Shown piece after piece: positions 21,912 through 32,523 of a DNA stretch of 64,000 bases (its first letter is position 1; every line of letters begins with the position of its first letter). The stretch is from Ceratopteris richardii. Taxonomy: Eukaryota; Streptophyta; Polypodiopsida; Polypodiales; Pteridaceae. Both the position numbers and the translations under genes were made by a program. A model generated the notes under the pieces. That model made no database searches. It had not been told where the DNA came from and worked only from the letters and a program-made list of their open reading frames with translations. The DNA lies in the NCBI GenBank assembly GCA_020310875.1, contig CM035435.1, positions 70,814,455-70,878,454 on the forward strand. Reading direction: 5' to 3'.

Positions 21912-24900
21912 CTAGCCGGGGGGTTCAAATTCTTCGTCAGGAAAGACTACAGGTGCATAGGCTGGGTCTTGAATGGGTCTATGTGTTTCGTTTGCACCTA
22001 TTTCTCTAGCCTTTTCTCTCTTCTCTTCTTCTACTGCTACTTTGCACATCCATAAGTGAGTGTCTTCATGCATCCATGAGGATCCTGATCCTATGGAATG
22101 CACCGATTCCGTATCATCTTTGGCTCTATGGATGGGATTCCATTGGATGGGAGGGACATCTCTATGAGAGTAATCTTTGAGATTCACTTTGGTCGTAACA
22201 CCTAAGTGTTGTAGGTACAAGGAGTTGGTTCCCCAATCCTGTACCACTTGCAACTGTCACATAAATGGTCTTCCCAAAATCATCTCATAGGCATGATTTT
22301 CGCTGAAGTCACATATAGCAAATGTATGCTCAAACTCGACACCACAGGTGGTGAGAGTTATTCCTTCTAGCAATCCTAAGGGTCTCTCAATATGACCATC
22401 GGCCATCTGCAATTTCATTCTCGTTGGCCTAAGTGCTGGCTTGCCCCAACGCTTCCATAGGGAAGTGGTGGCAATTGCAACTCCGGCATCTGAGTCCGAA
22501 ATTGCCTTGGTGGTGTACTCCTGGTAGGTAATGGGAAGATAGGTGTTCCCTTCTTCACCTTCACACATATCTCCTATCTTATCCAAGGGTATCTCTGGCA
22601 CTGTCCTTTGGGATCCTACCTGGGAACGAGGTTTTGCTATCTCTGGTACTTGTTTGGCGACATGTTTCCATAATTCAGGTCTAACCTTGAGTAGCTCTTC
22701 TAACTTGAGATTGCACTGCACTTTAGTGTTTTTCACTACCTCTGTGTTCCTAGGTAAGACTGAGTCCTCATTTCGTACCATGACCGTGGGTGCTCTCATA
22801 CAAGTAGACTTAGCTTCCCATGGGCCTGTGAAGTGGGGTAATTCTTGTAGAGAGTTAGACTCAAAGTCTAGTCTGTCCTGAGAGTGGGTGCTCTCCTGCT
22901 CCTCATAAATGGATGGGATGTCTTGTGGGAATTGGTCGCGTGCATCATCCACAAGTTCAATAGGAGGAGGGACTTCACTCTCTTTAGCCCATTTGTCTTC
23001 TTGAATCTCGCGTAGGAATTCTGGTGTGAACCGATTCATAGAAGATGATGTGTCTGGCTCCGTAGAGTTAGGCACATAGGCTTCAGGCACATAGGCTTCC
23101 TGAGCAGGAATGCTTAATCTTTCACTTGCCTTGTCCTTGTGTTGAGAGGTGGGTTCCTTTTCTGATTGTGCAATCAGCTTCTCTATTCTTTCTAACAGTC
23201 CATCAAAGTGCAACTGTGTCTTCGTTGAACTAGAGATGTTAAATAGGCGACTGGCCTCAAACATGGTCTAAGCCAATTCCACCATCTTGGCACAAATTTT
23301 GGTTTGTTCTAACTCTAGTTCTACTCTTGGGTAACACTTTTCATGATCCGTTACGTTTGGCCCTTCTTGGATTCTGGCCTGATATGCTTTAAGCATCATA
23401 TTAAGGTCTTCGGGAGTGGGATCTGCTAGGACTGATCCTGCTCTAGGGGGAGGTGGAATTAGTTGAGGCGGGTCGGAAGGTGGCGGGTCGGATGGAGTTG
23501 GGAATGGTGGAAGTGGGGTAATGTGAGAGGGAGTTTGAGATGTGAGTTCAGTTATCCTGGCCTTTGTTTCTCTAAGGCTTTCCTCGAGTTCACTCATCTT
23601 TTTTGCCCATTGCCGTTTCATTCTTTCACGGCTATCTCTCCAAGCTCTAGTCCTCTTTTTTGTCATGCTCTCTGTTTCACTAACATCTGGGCTCTTCTCC
23701 TGGTTTACCCCTGGGTTTTGCTGCAATGCTTGAGCTCTAGTGATCACTTGCACGGGTGTAGTGGAAGTGACACTTCCTGTGGAATCTACCACTAACCCAA
23801 TAACGTTAATAGGAGTAATTTTTGGCATATTATTAGGGTTCTTAGGGCAGTCTCGTAAGAGATGATCCTTTCCACACTCTTGGCAAAAGCCCTGAATCGT
23901 CACTAACTGGGGTTGTGTAGGTGGAGGTAAGGGACAATCACGAATGAGGTGATCCCCCTGACATCTGTAGCATGGTCCTCTAGGGAATGGGGGTCTTACC
24001 TGCCTAGGTTGAGGTCTAGGGTTGGGGTTTGCATACATGAGGTTTGTGTAATCTGACTCCCAACTAGGTTCATTTGGCTCTTCACTATAGTAGGACTCAC
24101 CATGTTCAGGAGATTGCATGTAGTAAGCCTGGGGACTATCAACGTGTGTAGAATCAAAGCTATGGTCACTGGGATCACTTTCTGAAAGCACTGGTGTTAC
24201 AGGGACTATAGCTCTCTTCAGGTTTTCTTATGCAGCGGTATACTTTACAGGGATCATGTTGGATGGAGCTGGAGGTTGTTGGGCTAACACAGGCTGAGGC
24301 CTTTGCTGGGCTTGATATTGTGGTTGGTAGGTTTGTTGAGGCCTAGCATACTGCTGTGGTGGATATTGGTTCTGATATCTTCCTTGTTGATGGTATGGCT
24401 GAGGGCAGGTTTGCCTAACAGCTTGCTTATTGTATGGGCAGTCTTGTGCTGTGTGATTTGTGTATCTCCGTTCTATGGTACAATATTGGCTACTCCGATT
24501 CACTTGGGGTTGAGCCGTAATGGGACAGACATTCGCCATATGGTCGCCACCACAAGTATAGCACCTTTTCACAAGGCCAAACCTTGGGATTTGTTTGTTA
24601 GTGACACCTAATTTCTGAGCTACTTTCTCTGCAAGTTCCTCGATTGATGTGGATTGCGTGGAAGAGAGGTTAGAGGCACTATCCGAATCTTTGTATATCT
24701 TGGAAAGCTCTAACTCCTCCCCTAGGTTATCCTCGATGTCAATGCACATGCGTACACACTCTTCTATGGTCCTAGGGTCCTTCAAGTACACATAAGATCT
24801 CAATTTGGTACTTAGCAATCCATCCAAGAATAAAGCCACTTGCTTAGCTGGTGTGGGTAGCTCCGAAACAGGGCATCTTTCTAAGTATTGCCTAAATCTT

Positions 24901-26356
24901 CTTCCTGCTAGTCTCACGGTTTCTTGAGGGGTTTGCTTGAAGCTGTGAATCAGCGAGGAGGTATTATGCCTTATGCCACTCTTAGAGAATTCAATAATGA
25001 AAGCCTCTAGGAGTTGGTCTATGCTCCTGAACTGCCTCTCATTTAGTGGCTGAAACCATGTCAAGGCAGTGTTCCTAAGGGTCAGACCAAAGGCATTGTA
25101 CTACGTGAATAGATCCTCCACTTGTTCAGCTCTCAGGACTTGCCTAAACTCAGCCACATGATCGTATGGATCTCCAGTGCCATCGAAGTAGTTCTTCATG
25201 GACTTAACTAGCTGAGTCGGTCTCAAAGTCCTTGTGTGCTCTCTAGGTCGTGGTAGAGGGAACTCATCCGCATTTCTTTGATTCCTGTGAGCTCTAAGTA
25301 TCTCAGGTTCTACTCTATTTGTTTCCGTTCTCGTTCTTTCTCTGCCCACTAGGTTGGCAAAGCTGACTTCTGGTCTATCTCTACTTCTGTCTCTTTGCAT
25401 TCCATGAGCTTGGGATGTTCCAGCTCCAGGGTGACCATAGGATACATTCGATCTTGGTTGGGGGAAAACGAATTCACCCTTCCAAGTGTAAGCATGCCTA
25501 TCATTTTCTATCACCACAAAGATCCTCTCCGAAGCGTGATCTAAGTAGGTCACTCTACCTGGGCTATCAGGATCCTTAAACTCATATATCATGATTGTTC
25601 CTATATCAATTGGCCGATCAGGTTTGTACCTCCAAAAGGCTTCGTCAGTCTCTCGATTGAGGAGCAAATCTATGCTCTTATTATCCTGGGGAATCCACTC
25701 CGGTGTGATAATCCTAGTGAGAACCGATTTACCTCGAGGGGTTCTAGGTTCTGCCCCATGTTTCCTTGCTCCAGGTCACCTAAGTCTGCTTCGGGGATCA
25801 CATTTCCAAATTCGTCCGTCCTATCTGGGTGACTGGTGACTATGTATATGGTTCCTTCTTTGTCCAAGTATGCTCCATTTTCAAACTTGACAGCTGGGTG
25901 CTCTAATCCAATGGATTGATCAGGATTCTTAATCTGTACCATAGATCTTCCTAGGCCGTCCTCATAGATGCTGGCACCTAATCGGTTGGTCCTAAGGTAT
26001 TCCAACTGCGTTTTGTAAGGGCCTTCTACCCTATGCAAGTATGGCACTCCTGAACTTCCTGTAGGTCTCTCCATACCTTGAGACATCTCGGATTCACTAG
26101 TCTCAGAACTTGGGTAGTATGAGTGGTGGCTCAACTGCTGGGCCCACGACCTAGCAGTGTGGTTGACACTAGCCTCTGAAGACCTAAGGCTTTGGCTATC
26201 CCTTACTAGATGTCGCCCTGATCTAAGGTTCATAAGCCTAGCTGAATAGCCCAATGTTTTGCCCAGAGTACAACCTTGTTGCAGAGTCCTTTTGTACCAA
26301 TTACTTAATCCCCTTTTTATGTTGATTATCATGTTTATACTCTTGTTTGATATCAC
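21912..26356 (-). pseudogene. gypsy A gag and upstream protease-like region
   Basis: Broken minus-strand coding. The gag core is at about 24600-25100 (TWFQPLNERQFRSIDQLLEAF, a Retrotrans_gag-type helical region). Cys/His knuckles follow: CYTCGGDHMANVCP near 24550 and paired CYRCQGDHLIRDCP and CQECGKDHLLRDCP near 23850-23970. Proline/glutamine-rich linkers and a charged coil (about 23560-23640) separate them. An aspartic-protease-like fold (PTRMKLQMADGHIERPLGLL, YEMILGRPFM) lies at about 22257-22500. The 5' portion (25100-26356) is a long N-terminal extension of unknown role that is also present in relative E and in the scrap at 31385. The young copia insertion separates this block from pol. 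Confidence 0.8.
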
Positions 26357-27139
26357 GTCGTTATGAATACTTGAGTTTAATTTCGCACTTTAGTTTGGTC
26401 GTTTCACGTTAGGTTCTTTTCCTTTAAGGTTGTCGTTCACACACACAGGTTCTCTCTTGTCTTGAACTTGATTTCTTAGATAGTCTTTGATTTATCTCGT
26501 GCCTATCGTTGCCTGGAATTACTTCTAACACTACCCGCACTTAGCCTAAACTAAGAATTGACAGAGAGTGTTGCGGGTTTTCCAACCTTGAGTTCCTTTC
26601 CTTGTGTTGTTGCCCTGGTGTGCCCAGGACGCGCGTTCCCAAGCCTGCACTTACTCTTGCTTTGCGTACCCTTCGATGCTCCCAAAGGATCTGTAAAAGG
26701 CCCACTGTTAGCTCAAGACTTAAATTCAAAAGACAGAACCAATCACTTTCATTCATGTAACACTTCACCAATTTGCACTATGACTTTTGGACACAACTCT
26801 AGAGATCCCTGAATTTTGTTCCCCCTGGGTATGGTCAACTTAAAAATACCCTATCTAATATTCCTGATCTTAATTTAACCGTAACCAGTCGATGTTTTTG
26901 TTGTACTCCCCGCGAGCTTTCCAACAAAACAAAAATCACGGCAAACGGATTTCGTATGAGGAAGTTATGACCGTTCAGGGTTCTAGGGTTAAGACAGGAT
27001 TCAAATAGGATCACTGTGCAACAGGTTTTCCCCAAGTTGTTTTCCTAAGGCCTCCTTATGTGCTCTAGAGTAAAATGTTTATGCCCAAAATTAGCCCAAC
27101 TCTTCAATTAAAAAACCCTAAAAAATTTGGCTAAAATTG
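26357..27139 (-). other. gypsy A leader, non-repetitive part
   Basis: About 780 bases between gag and the minisatellite. No recognised domain, RNA gene or promoter; short frames on both strands look random. Confidence 0.5.
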
Positions 27140-27535
27140 GCTGTCAATCGCGATGGACAGGGCTGTCAATCGCGATGGACAGAGTATCAATCGCGATGGA
27201 CAGAGTATCAATCGCGATGGACAGGCGGTCAGTCAATCGCGATGGACCCCAGTCAATCGCGATGGACAGGCAATCAATCGTGATGGACAGGGGTCAGTCA
27301 ATCGCGATGGACAGGGGTCAGTCAATCGCGATGGACAGGCAATCAATCGCGATGGACAGGGGTCAGTCAATCGCGATGGACAGGCAATCAATCGCGATGG
27401 ACAGGCAGTCAATCGCGATGGACAGGGGTCAGTCAATCGCGATGGACAGGCAATCAATCGCGATGGACAGGCAGTCAGTCGCGATGGACAGAGCTGTCAA
27501 TCGCAATGGAAAAAGCTGTCAATCGCGATGGACTG
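27140..27535. repeat. TCGCGA minisatellite in gypsy A leader
   Basis: About 19 tandem copies of a 15-25-bp variable unit with the invariant-looking core TCAATCGCGATGGACAG. Each carries the palindrome TCGCGA, and one more diverged copy sits at about 27635-27652. Spacer lengths vary (added GGGGTCAG or GCAA blocks), giving higher-order alternation. Open frames through it on either strand are repeats of the unit and not genes. Relative E has a counterpart at 41955-42260. Confidence 0.92.
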
Positions 27536-27859
27536 AAATTTTGCAAAATTTTCAAAAATTTTTGTGGAAATGTGGTGTGCAGGGTCTCTAGTCCACTGTG
27601 GTGCACTCAGATTTACCAAAAGGTGAAAATTTCTGTCAATCGCGATCGACAGGAGTCGGCGACTGCGAGACAGTTCTACACATTTCCGTACCTGCGCGAC
27701 GTGCTGGAGGGGATGATGCTGCTGAAACCTGCAAGAAACTCCAAAAGCATGCAGAAAATAGCACACAACAGTTCGCTCTCTCGCTCTCTCTCACAAGTGA
27801 AATGAGGGAAATGAGGTGGAGAAGGTGATATAATCAAAAAACTGAAATTTTTGCGATGA

Positions 27860-27915
27860 TGGAAGTGGAGGTGGAAGATGGTGATGATGATGATGGTGAT
27901 GATGGTGGTAAGGTA
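27860..27915. repeat. GAT/GGT microsatellite in gypsy A leader
   Basis: A short run of GATGATGATGATGGTGATGATGG type between minisatellite and primer site. A similar GAT run is at about 42527-42542 in relative E. Confidence 0.75.
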
Positions 27916-28007
27916 AGAAAGAGAAAAATAAGAAAAGTAAAGAAATTACCTACAACGCCAACGTCTCCAATCTACATCTTACCATCACACGCTCGTCCTC
28001 AAAGCCC

Positions 28008-28027
28008 GATCCCCGGCAACGGCGCCA
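28008..28027 (-). promoter_or_regulatory. primer binding site, tRNA-Asp type (gypsy A)
   Basis: The plus strand carries, without mismatch by recall, the last 20 bases of plant tRNA-Asp including CCA. The minus-strand RNA would therefore pair with that tRNA. It lies eight bases from the LTR edge at 28036. This primer is typical of several large plant gypsy families. Confidence 0.88.
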
Positions 28028-28035
28028 AAATTTGG

Positions 28036-28669
28036 TGTAGCTCAGTGATGAGTAGCACCTCCTTTAATGTCAATCCGGGAAGACATGAGGATGGTATGAA
28101 GACCACGAGCAAGTGGAGGCACAAGTGCGTGAGTGAGAAGCACACAAGCATGCACACACATACACACACACGTGCACACACGGCAAGACAAAGAGTGAGA
28201 AGCAATGGAGTTCTTAGATTACTTTCAAAAAGCTCTTACAAGTTCATCTCAATTACAAGCTAACCTGAAAAATGAGCTCTCTAGCTCTTTTTATAGTTTT
28301 TGACTAGGTTTTGGCCCTGTCCAGACCTAGTGTTCGGCCTAGTTAAAAATTAGGTTCCAGGGCCAATTTGAGGGCTTAAACGGAGTCTAAAAAATACGAA
28401 AATTGATATGTAGGTACTTCTAAGGCTCCTCAAGCTCAAGGACTCCTTGGCTCGCACAAAATGGAGCTACAAAAATATGAAATGGTATTTACAATGATTG
28501 TTAGTGATAAGAATCACTGTTATAAAGATGTTGATTTGGAAAAATTTGAAGGGCCTATCTGCTAGATTTGCATCGACTACTTTGTCTACTTACTCCTTCA
28601 CCTCGCTCTGACTCTCTCCGCTGGCTTCCTTGTCTAGTTATTCCTTGGGTGCCCATACTGCTCTCAACA
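28036..28669 (-). repeat. 5' LTR of gypsy A
   Basis: 634 bp bounded by TG at 28036 and CA at 28669. A TATA-like CTATAAAAAG on the minus strand near 28285-28300 marks the promoter. A CA/CACACA-rich stretch lies at 28140-28185. The TATA side (28036-28515) is about 97% identical to the LTR of gypsy B; the distal U3 (28516-28669) is much more diverged. That distal U3 carries an open frame for an Arg/Ser-rich tail that parallels the end of gypsy B's second accessory gene. Confidence 0.88.
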
Positions 28670-30949
28670 TCATACTAGCTAATTTTCTCTAGATTTGGGC
28701 ACAAAGAAAAGGAAATTTCGAGTTTGCTTGATTAGTCTAAGGGATTCAAGAAGATGAGCATGTACATTTTTAGAGTTGGTCGTCAAGTGTTCGACCCTTC
28801 CAATGAAATGGCTATAAAACTCTTAGAAAATATCCAAATCAAGTGATTTTTGAGCCCAATGAAAGATTACGAAAGCTACATAAGGCTGCAAAATTTCATA
28901 CATTTTTCATGAGTATTAGTTAAAAGTAACATTTAATCTACTGCTATTGGAAATTGTTTATGCAGGAGACATTGTTGAAAGGAAAAGATTTTCCACAGGT
29001 TTTTATGATTTTCTTTTTTGATATGGTGTGATCACCATGGGCTAGCCATGCCCTATATACTTGTTTATTGATCATTGGTTTATGGTGACCATTCTTAGTA
29101 GGATAGGGAAGACTCTATCAAAATTTTCAGAAATATATATAATGCCATGAGAGCATGGAACACGAGAACTTTGCTAGTTGTTCTCATTTCATATAATTGT
29201 ATTCATACAAGTTGTATAAATTCCAATTTATTGTGAGTTAAGATTTGACTCAAGTCACATGATTGATATTTGATGCAAGCCGCATCCTTCACAATGATTT
29301 ATCATATAATTTATGATTTTTGAGCTCAAGATGAGTTGATATTCGAGATAGTTATGAGTGATAGATTCATATGAATGGCTCTATTCTTTCCATAGAGGGA
29401 ATGAAACACTTCAACAACACTTCATGATTTCATTTATTATTGTTTATGGTTGTGAGTACTCATCGATTTATTCTTATCCTTTTGAGAAAAGTGTTCGACT
29501 TCAATCTCATACAGCATCTATGTGGGGTATAAAGTTTGGTGGTATGGGACATCAAACTTTGTATTCTACCTAGGTGTAGGATAGATGGTATGGGAGAGAA
29601 CTCTGAGATTGTATTTTTTATATGATTTGGAGTTCATTCATATGAACTTGTTATTATTAGACAGCAGAGGGGTAGTTGAGATAGTCACTCTGTATGTGAT
29701 CACAAACAAGGCAAGTCCGCAGGCAAGTAGCATAGAAGCGGAAAGGCAAGGTTTGCACATAAGAACTATGAATAGGCAATTGCATTAAGAAGAAATTCAT
29801 AGAGTACATACTACTTTATTTGATATGCCTAAGGATAGGCCATGGTTCATACATAGTGTGTATGAGGTGAGCTAGATGCTTAGCCTAGTGGCTTATGAGT
29901 GTGCACACATCTACTTACCATTTTTTAGTGTATTTAGTGGACTCACATTATGGTCCTCAGTATATCTGGGAGTGCCAGATTATTACAATAGTCTACTAGA
30001 GACACCTCACTCCTAGTTAGGAATTATTTGATCATAGTGATGATCAAATGGTGGTCAAAGATAAAGCAAGTTCCATCCACTTGAAACATCTTGCATGTTA
30101 TTGTTGAGAAGGTGGTGGTAGTTTCACTAGTTGCTATACTTTCTTAGCACGTCTTTACTTGGCATGATGGATTTAGTTCCACAGAGTGGATTGGGATTTT
30201 TTTTATATGAGAGATATTTTGGTCCATAGTTGGGATTATTATAGATGATAGATCGAGATTTCGGTCCATAGTTTGGATGTGACACATTGAGATCTTGGTA
30301 CATAGTTTGGATCATCGACATATCGACATCTTGGTCCATAGTCTGGATCATTGATAGATTATCATCTTGGATCCATACTTTGGATCATGATGAGATTTTC
30401 TTGAGATTCATTTCATTATAGTGCGTAAATCAAGCAGATTTACTTGAGCTTAGAGATTAAGCACTATTTGGAAAAGATTTCCATTTATTTTTAGTATTTT
30501 TTTCATAGAGATTGGGGACAATATTTTTTTCATTACTCTAGTGGAGTAAGTGATTTTGCATGATTGTACCACATGACAAGCTGTCAATGGGTATTCCAGG
30601 GAGAGAAAGGAAAGCTGCCAAGGTCTCTATAGGTGACAAGCTATCACAAGTTAGTAGTCAAGGTCTAGGCATAGGGAGTCTGAGGATATTCCAAGTACTT
30701 ATGCTGCGCACATATGGACTCATTGGGCCTCAGTGGGATTCCTACAGTATGCCCAAGGCAAGGACTACTATTTATTGGTGGAAATAGTAGGAAGAAAGCA
30801 GAGAGACGAGTTGTGTACTTTTTTATTATCTAGTATTTAAGACAACTACCACACTCTACTTTTATTATTTGGAATCAAAGATTTTGATTCCCAGGTTCAT
30901 AGCTCCTTCTATATCATTAAGGACAATGATCTTTAGAAGGGGGGGAGAC
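28670..30949 (+). other. 3' internal region of an unidentified plus-strand LTR element
   Basis: About 2.3 kb without a recognisable protein domain on either strand. Its right end is a polypurine tract (about 30934-30948, AGAAGGGGGGGAGA) directly before an LTR start, so at least the right part is the 3' non-coding end of a plus-strand LTR retrotransposon. The left limit against gypsy A's LTR is abrupt. A five-copy tandem repeat lies at 30212-30400. Confidence 0.5.
30212..30400. repeat. five-copy 34-42-bp tandem repeat
   Basis: The core CTTGGTCCATAGTTTGGATC recurs with starts near 30221, 30263, 30297, 30333 and 30369. Units are diverged by several bases each. It sits about 550 bp before a polypurine tract, a common place for tandem repeats in plant LTR elements. 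Confidence 0.85.
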
Positions 30950-31167
30950 TGTTATATTCCAAAGATATACATGCTTGGAGGAACGAGAAGTTCCTTGCTC
31001 GGGGGATAGCCAAGGCCAAAAGCCAGCGAGTTCATACGAGGTACCTACTCATGATGGCTAGATGAGTAGAGGAACCTTAGAGAAAACTCTAGATGGTGAC
31101 TAGGCAAGGGCTATAAATAGGCTAGAAGGTGAGTCCCAGGCATGTCATTCTCCACTTCTCACATTTG
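30950..31167 (+). repeat. LTR start with promoter, partial
   Basis: TGTTATATTCC follows the polypurine tract, as an LTR start should. A TATA box (GGCTATAAATAGG, about 31106-31118) lies some 160 bp in. From 30978 the sequence is the left arm of a long hairpin, and the far LTR end is not identifiable. Confidence 0.65.
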
Positions 31168-31366
31168 CTCTTATACCAAATGTGAGAAGTGGAGAATGAC
31201 ATGCCTGGGACTCACCTCCCAGCCTATTTATAGCCCTTGCCTACTCACCATCTAGAGTTCTCTCCAAGGTTCCTCTACTCATCTGGCCATCATGAGTAGG
31301 TACCTTGTATGAACTTGCTGGCTTTTGGCCTTGGCTATCCCCCGAGCAAGGAACTTCTCGTTCCTC
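30978..31366. repeat. 190-bp-arm inverted repeat (hairpin) with 9-bp loop
   Basis: The left arm 30978-31167 and right arm 31177-31366 are reverse complements with about 8 mismatches in 190 (about 96%), separated by the loop CTCTTATAC. Both arms contain the LTR TATA box. An RNA read through it would fold into a long duplex. Confidence 0.95.
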
Positions 31367-31384
31367 TTCTAGGTTCGATGAGCT

Positions 31385-31600
31385 TGGGAGGTTCTATATC
31401 CTTGATGGCCAAAAGAGACATTTGATCTTGGTTGGGGAATGACAAATTCAAGCTTCCAAGTGTAGGCATGTCTACCATGCTCCGATACCACAAACACTCT
31501 CTCTGAGGAGTTTTCTAAGTAGACCACCTTCCCTGGTGTATCAAGATCTTTAAATTTATATATATTGACTATCCCAAATTGCTTAGGCTAGTTGGGTTCA
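31385..31600 (-). pseudogene. gag-region scrap of the gypsy A family
   Basis: The minus strand matches the 5' part of gypsy A's gag block (about 25430-25620): shared stretches around GATCTTGGTTGGGG, CTTCCAAGTGTA and the following CACCACAAA-type segment. It is a short, decayed piece without its own ends. Its limits are approximate. Confidence 0.7.
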
Positions 31601-32035
31601 TGTGAGGAGATGTTGAGGTTATGTCTAGAGATGAGCAAGTACTACAAACTCCTACTCTACACTTGCCAATCTAGCTTTAGGGATGTTTCATACACTTCTT
31701 TACCTTCAAAATGATGCATTTACAACTATCAAGTCCTTTGGAGCATCACTCACAAATTTTTGCATCGAAATAGATAAGTTGTACATGCAAGAAATAAGAA
31801 GAACCTTCTATTTTGAACATACAAGGTCTCAGTATTATGCTCATAGATCACATCCTAGTATGAATTGACCAGAGAGCTTTTTCACAAATCTAATTGAAGT
31901 GTATAGCTAATTAAAGCAAGTTATGGCATGAATTTATCAACACCATACAATGAGAAATAAATCGAACAAGTCAGGCGCATGTCTCAATCCTGGCACAAAT
32001 GTGCCGAGAGAAAAAAAAAAAATTTAACATTCTAG
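31601..32035. other. unassigned AT-rich spacer
   Basis: No recognised coding, RNA or repeat apart from a 12-base A run near 32012-32022. Short frames look random. Confidence 0.4.
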
Positions 32036-32182
32036 AGTGTCACTTATGCGAGACTTTAAAATATCAGGATGTCGCTTATGCGATGCTCCAGCATCGTAGG
32101 CAGTTTGCCAACGTCGGTAGGATCGTCGCTAGGTAGTGATGCTCTTTGCGACGAGCATTTTGAGCATCACATAAGCGACACT
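32036..32182. mobile_element. MITE-like repeat with 16-bp terminal inverted repeats
   Basis: AGTGTCACTTATGCGA at 32036-32051 is matched in reverse by TCACATAAGCGACACT at 32167-32182 (14 of 16). A further copy of the end motif is inside (about 32076-32095, ATGTCGCTTATGCGATGCT). 147 bp, non-coding. No convincing target duplication is seen, so superfamily is undecided. Confidence 0.45.
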
Positions 32183-32183
32183 A

Positions 32184-32523
32184 AAACATGTAGATGACAT
32201 GTGTGTCTATGTATGCATTTATGTGGATGACTTGTTGATTACGGGGAATGATGCAAAAGCAATTGAAGAGATAAAAGGTAATTTGGGAAAGGAATTTAAA
32301 ATTTCAGATCTTGGTTTGCTTAGATACTTTCTTGGGATTGAGATTGTGTATGGCGATGAAGGTATGTGGTTGATACAAAGAAAGTATATATGTGATATGC
32401 TAAAAAGGTTTGGTATGCAGGAATGTAAATTTGTTTCTACTCCAATGGAATGTAATGTAAAGTTGAGTGCAAAGGAAGGTGATGAGTTGCTTTATTTGTG
32501 CAAAGGAAGGTGATGAGTTGCTT
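32184..32523 (+). pseudogene. copia RT scrap of another family
   Basis: A plus-strand RT piece beginning near the catalytic motif (CIYVDDLLITGND) and continuing FKISDLGLLRYFLGIEI and FGMQECKFVSTPMECNVKL. It is closer to other plant copia lineages than to copia 1. It ends in a 25-bp direct repeat (32468-32492 and 32499-32523) exactly where copia 2 begins. Confidence 0.8.

Larger units (their letters stand above)
9671..28669 (-). mobile_element. Ty3/gypsy element A (large, 3' end missing, hosts a nested copia)
   Basis: Minus-strand gypsy. 5' LTR 28036-28669, tRNA-Asp primer site 28008-28027, leader with TCGCGA minisatellite (27140-27535), gag and an upstream protease-like region (21912-26356), pol (10975-15757) and the first part of an accessory gene (9708-10763). 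A young copia (15904-21864) sits inside. The 3' part of the accessory region and the 3' LTR are absent: sequence changes to copia 1 at 9670. The element is broken at several places in gag and early pol, whereas late pol is one long open frame. Sister copy B starts at 54612. Conserved gene content in A and B defines the family. Confidence 0.88.

Noticed and set aside
23463-23795. Plus-strand frames opposite gypsy A gag
   Set aside because: Shadows of the minus-strand Pro/Ser-rich and coil coding.
27140-27535. Possible CRISPR array
   Set aside because: Units are 15-25 bp with near-identical or absent spacers, inside a plant gypsy leader. This is a minisatellite.
27127-27591. Open frames of up to 154 codons, made of repeated 'IAMDRQS' and 'NRDGQA' units, on both strands
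   Set aside because: They are direct translations of the TCGCGA minisatellite; all phases stay open because the unit lacks stops. No start context or domain.
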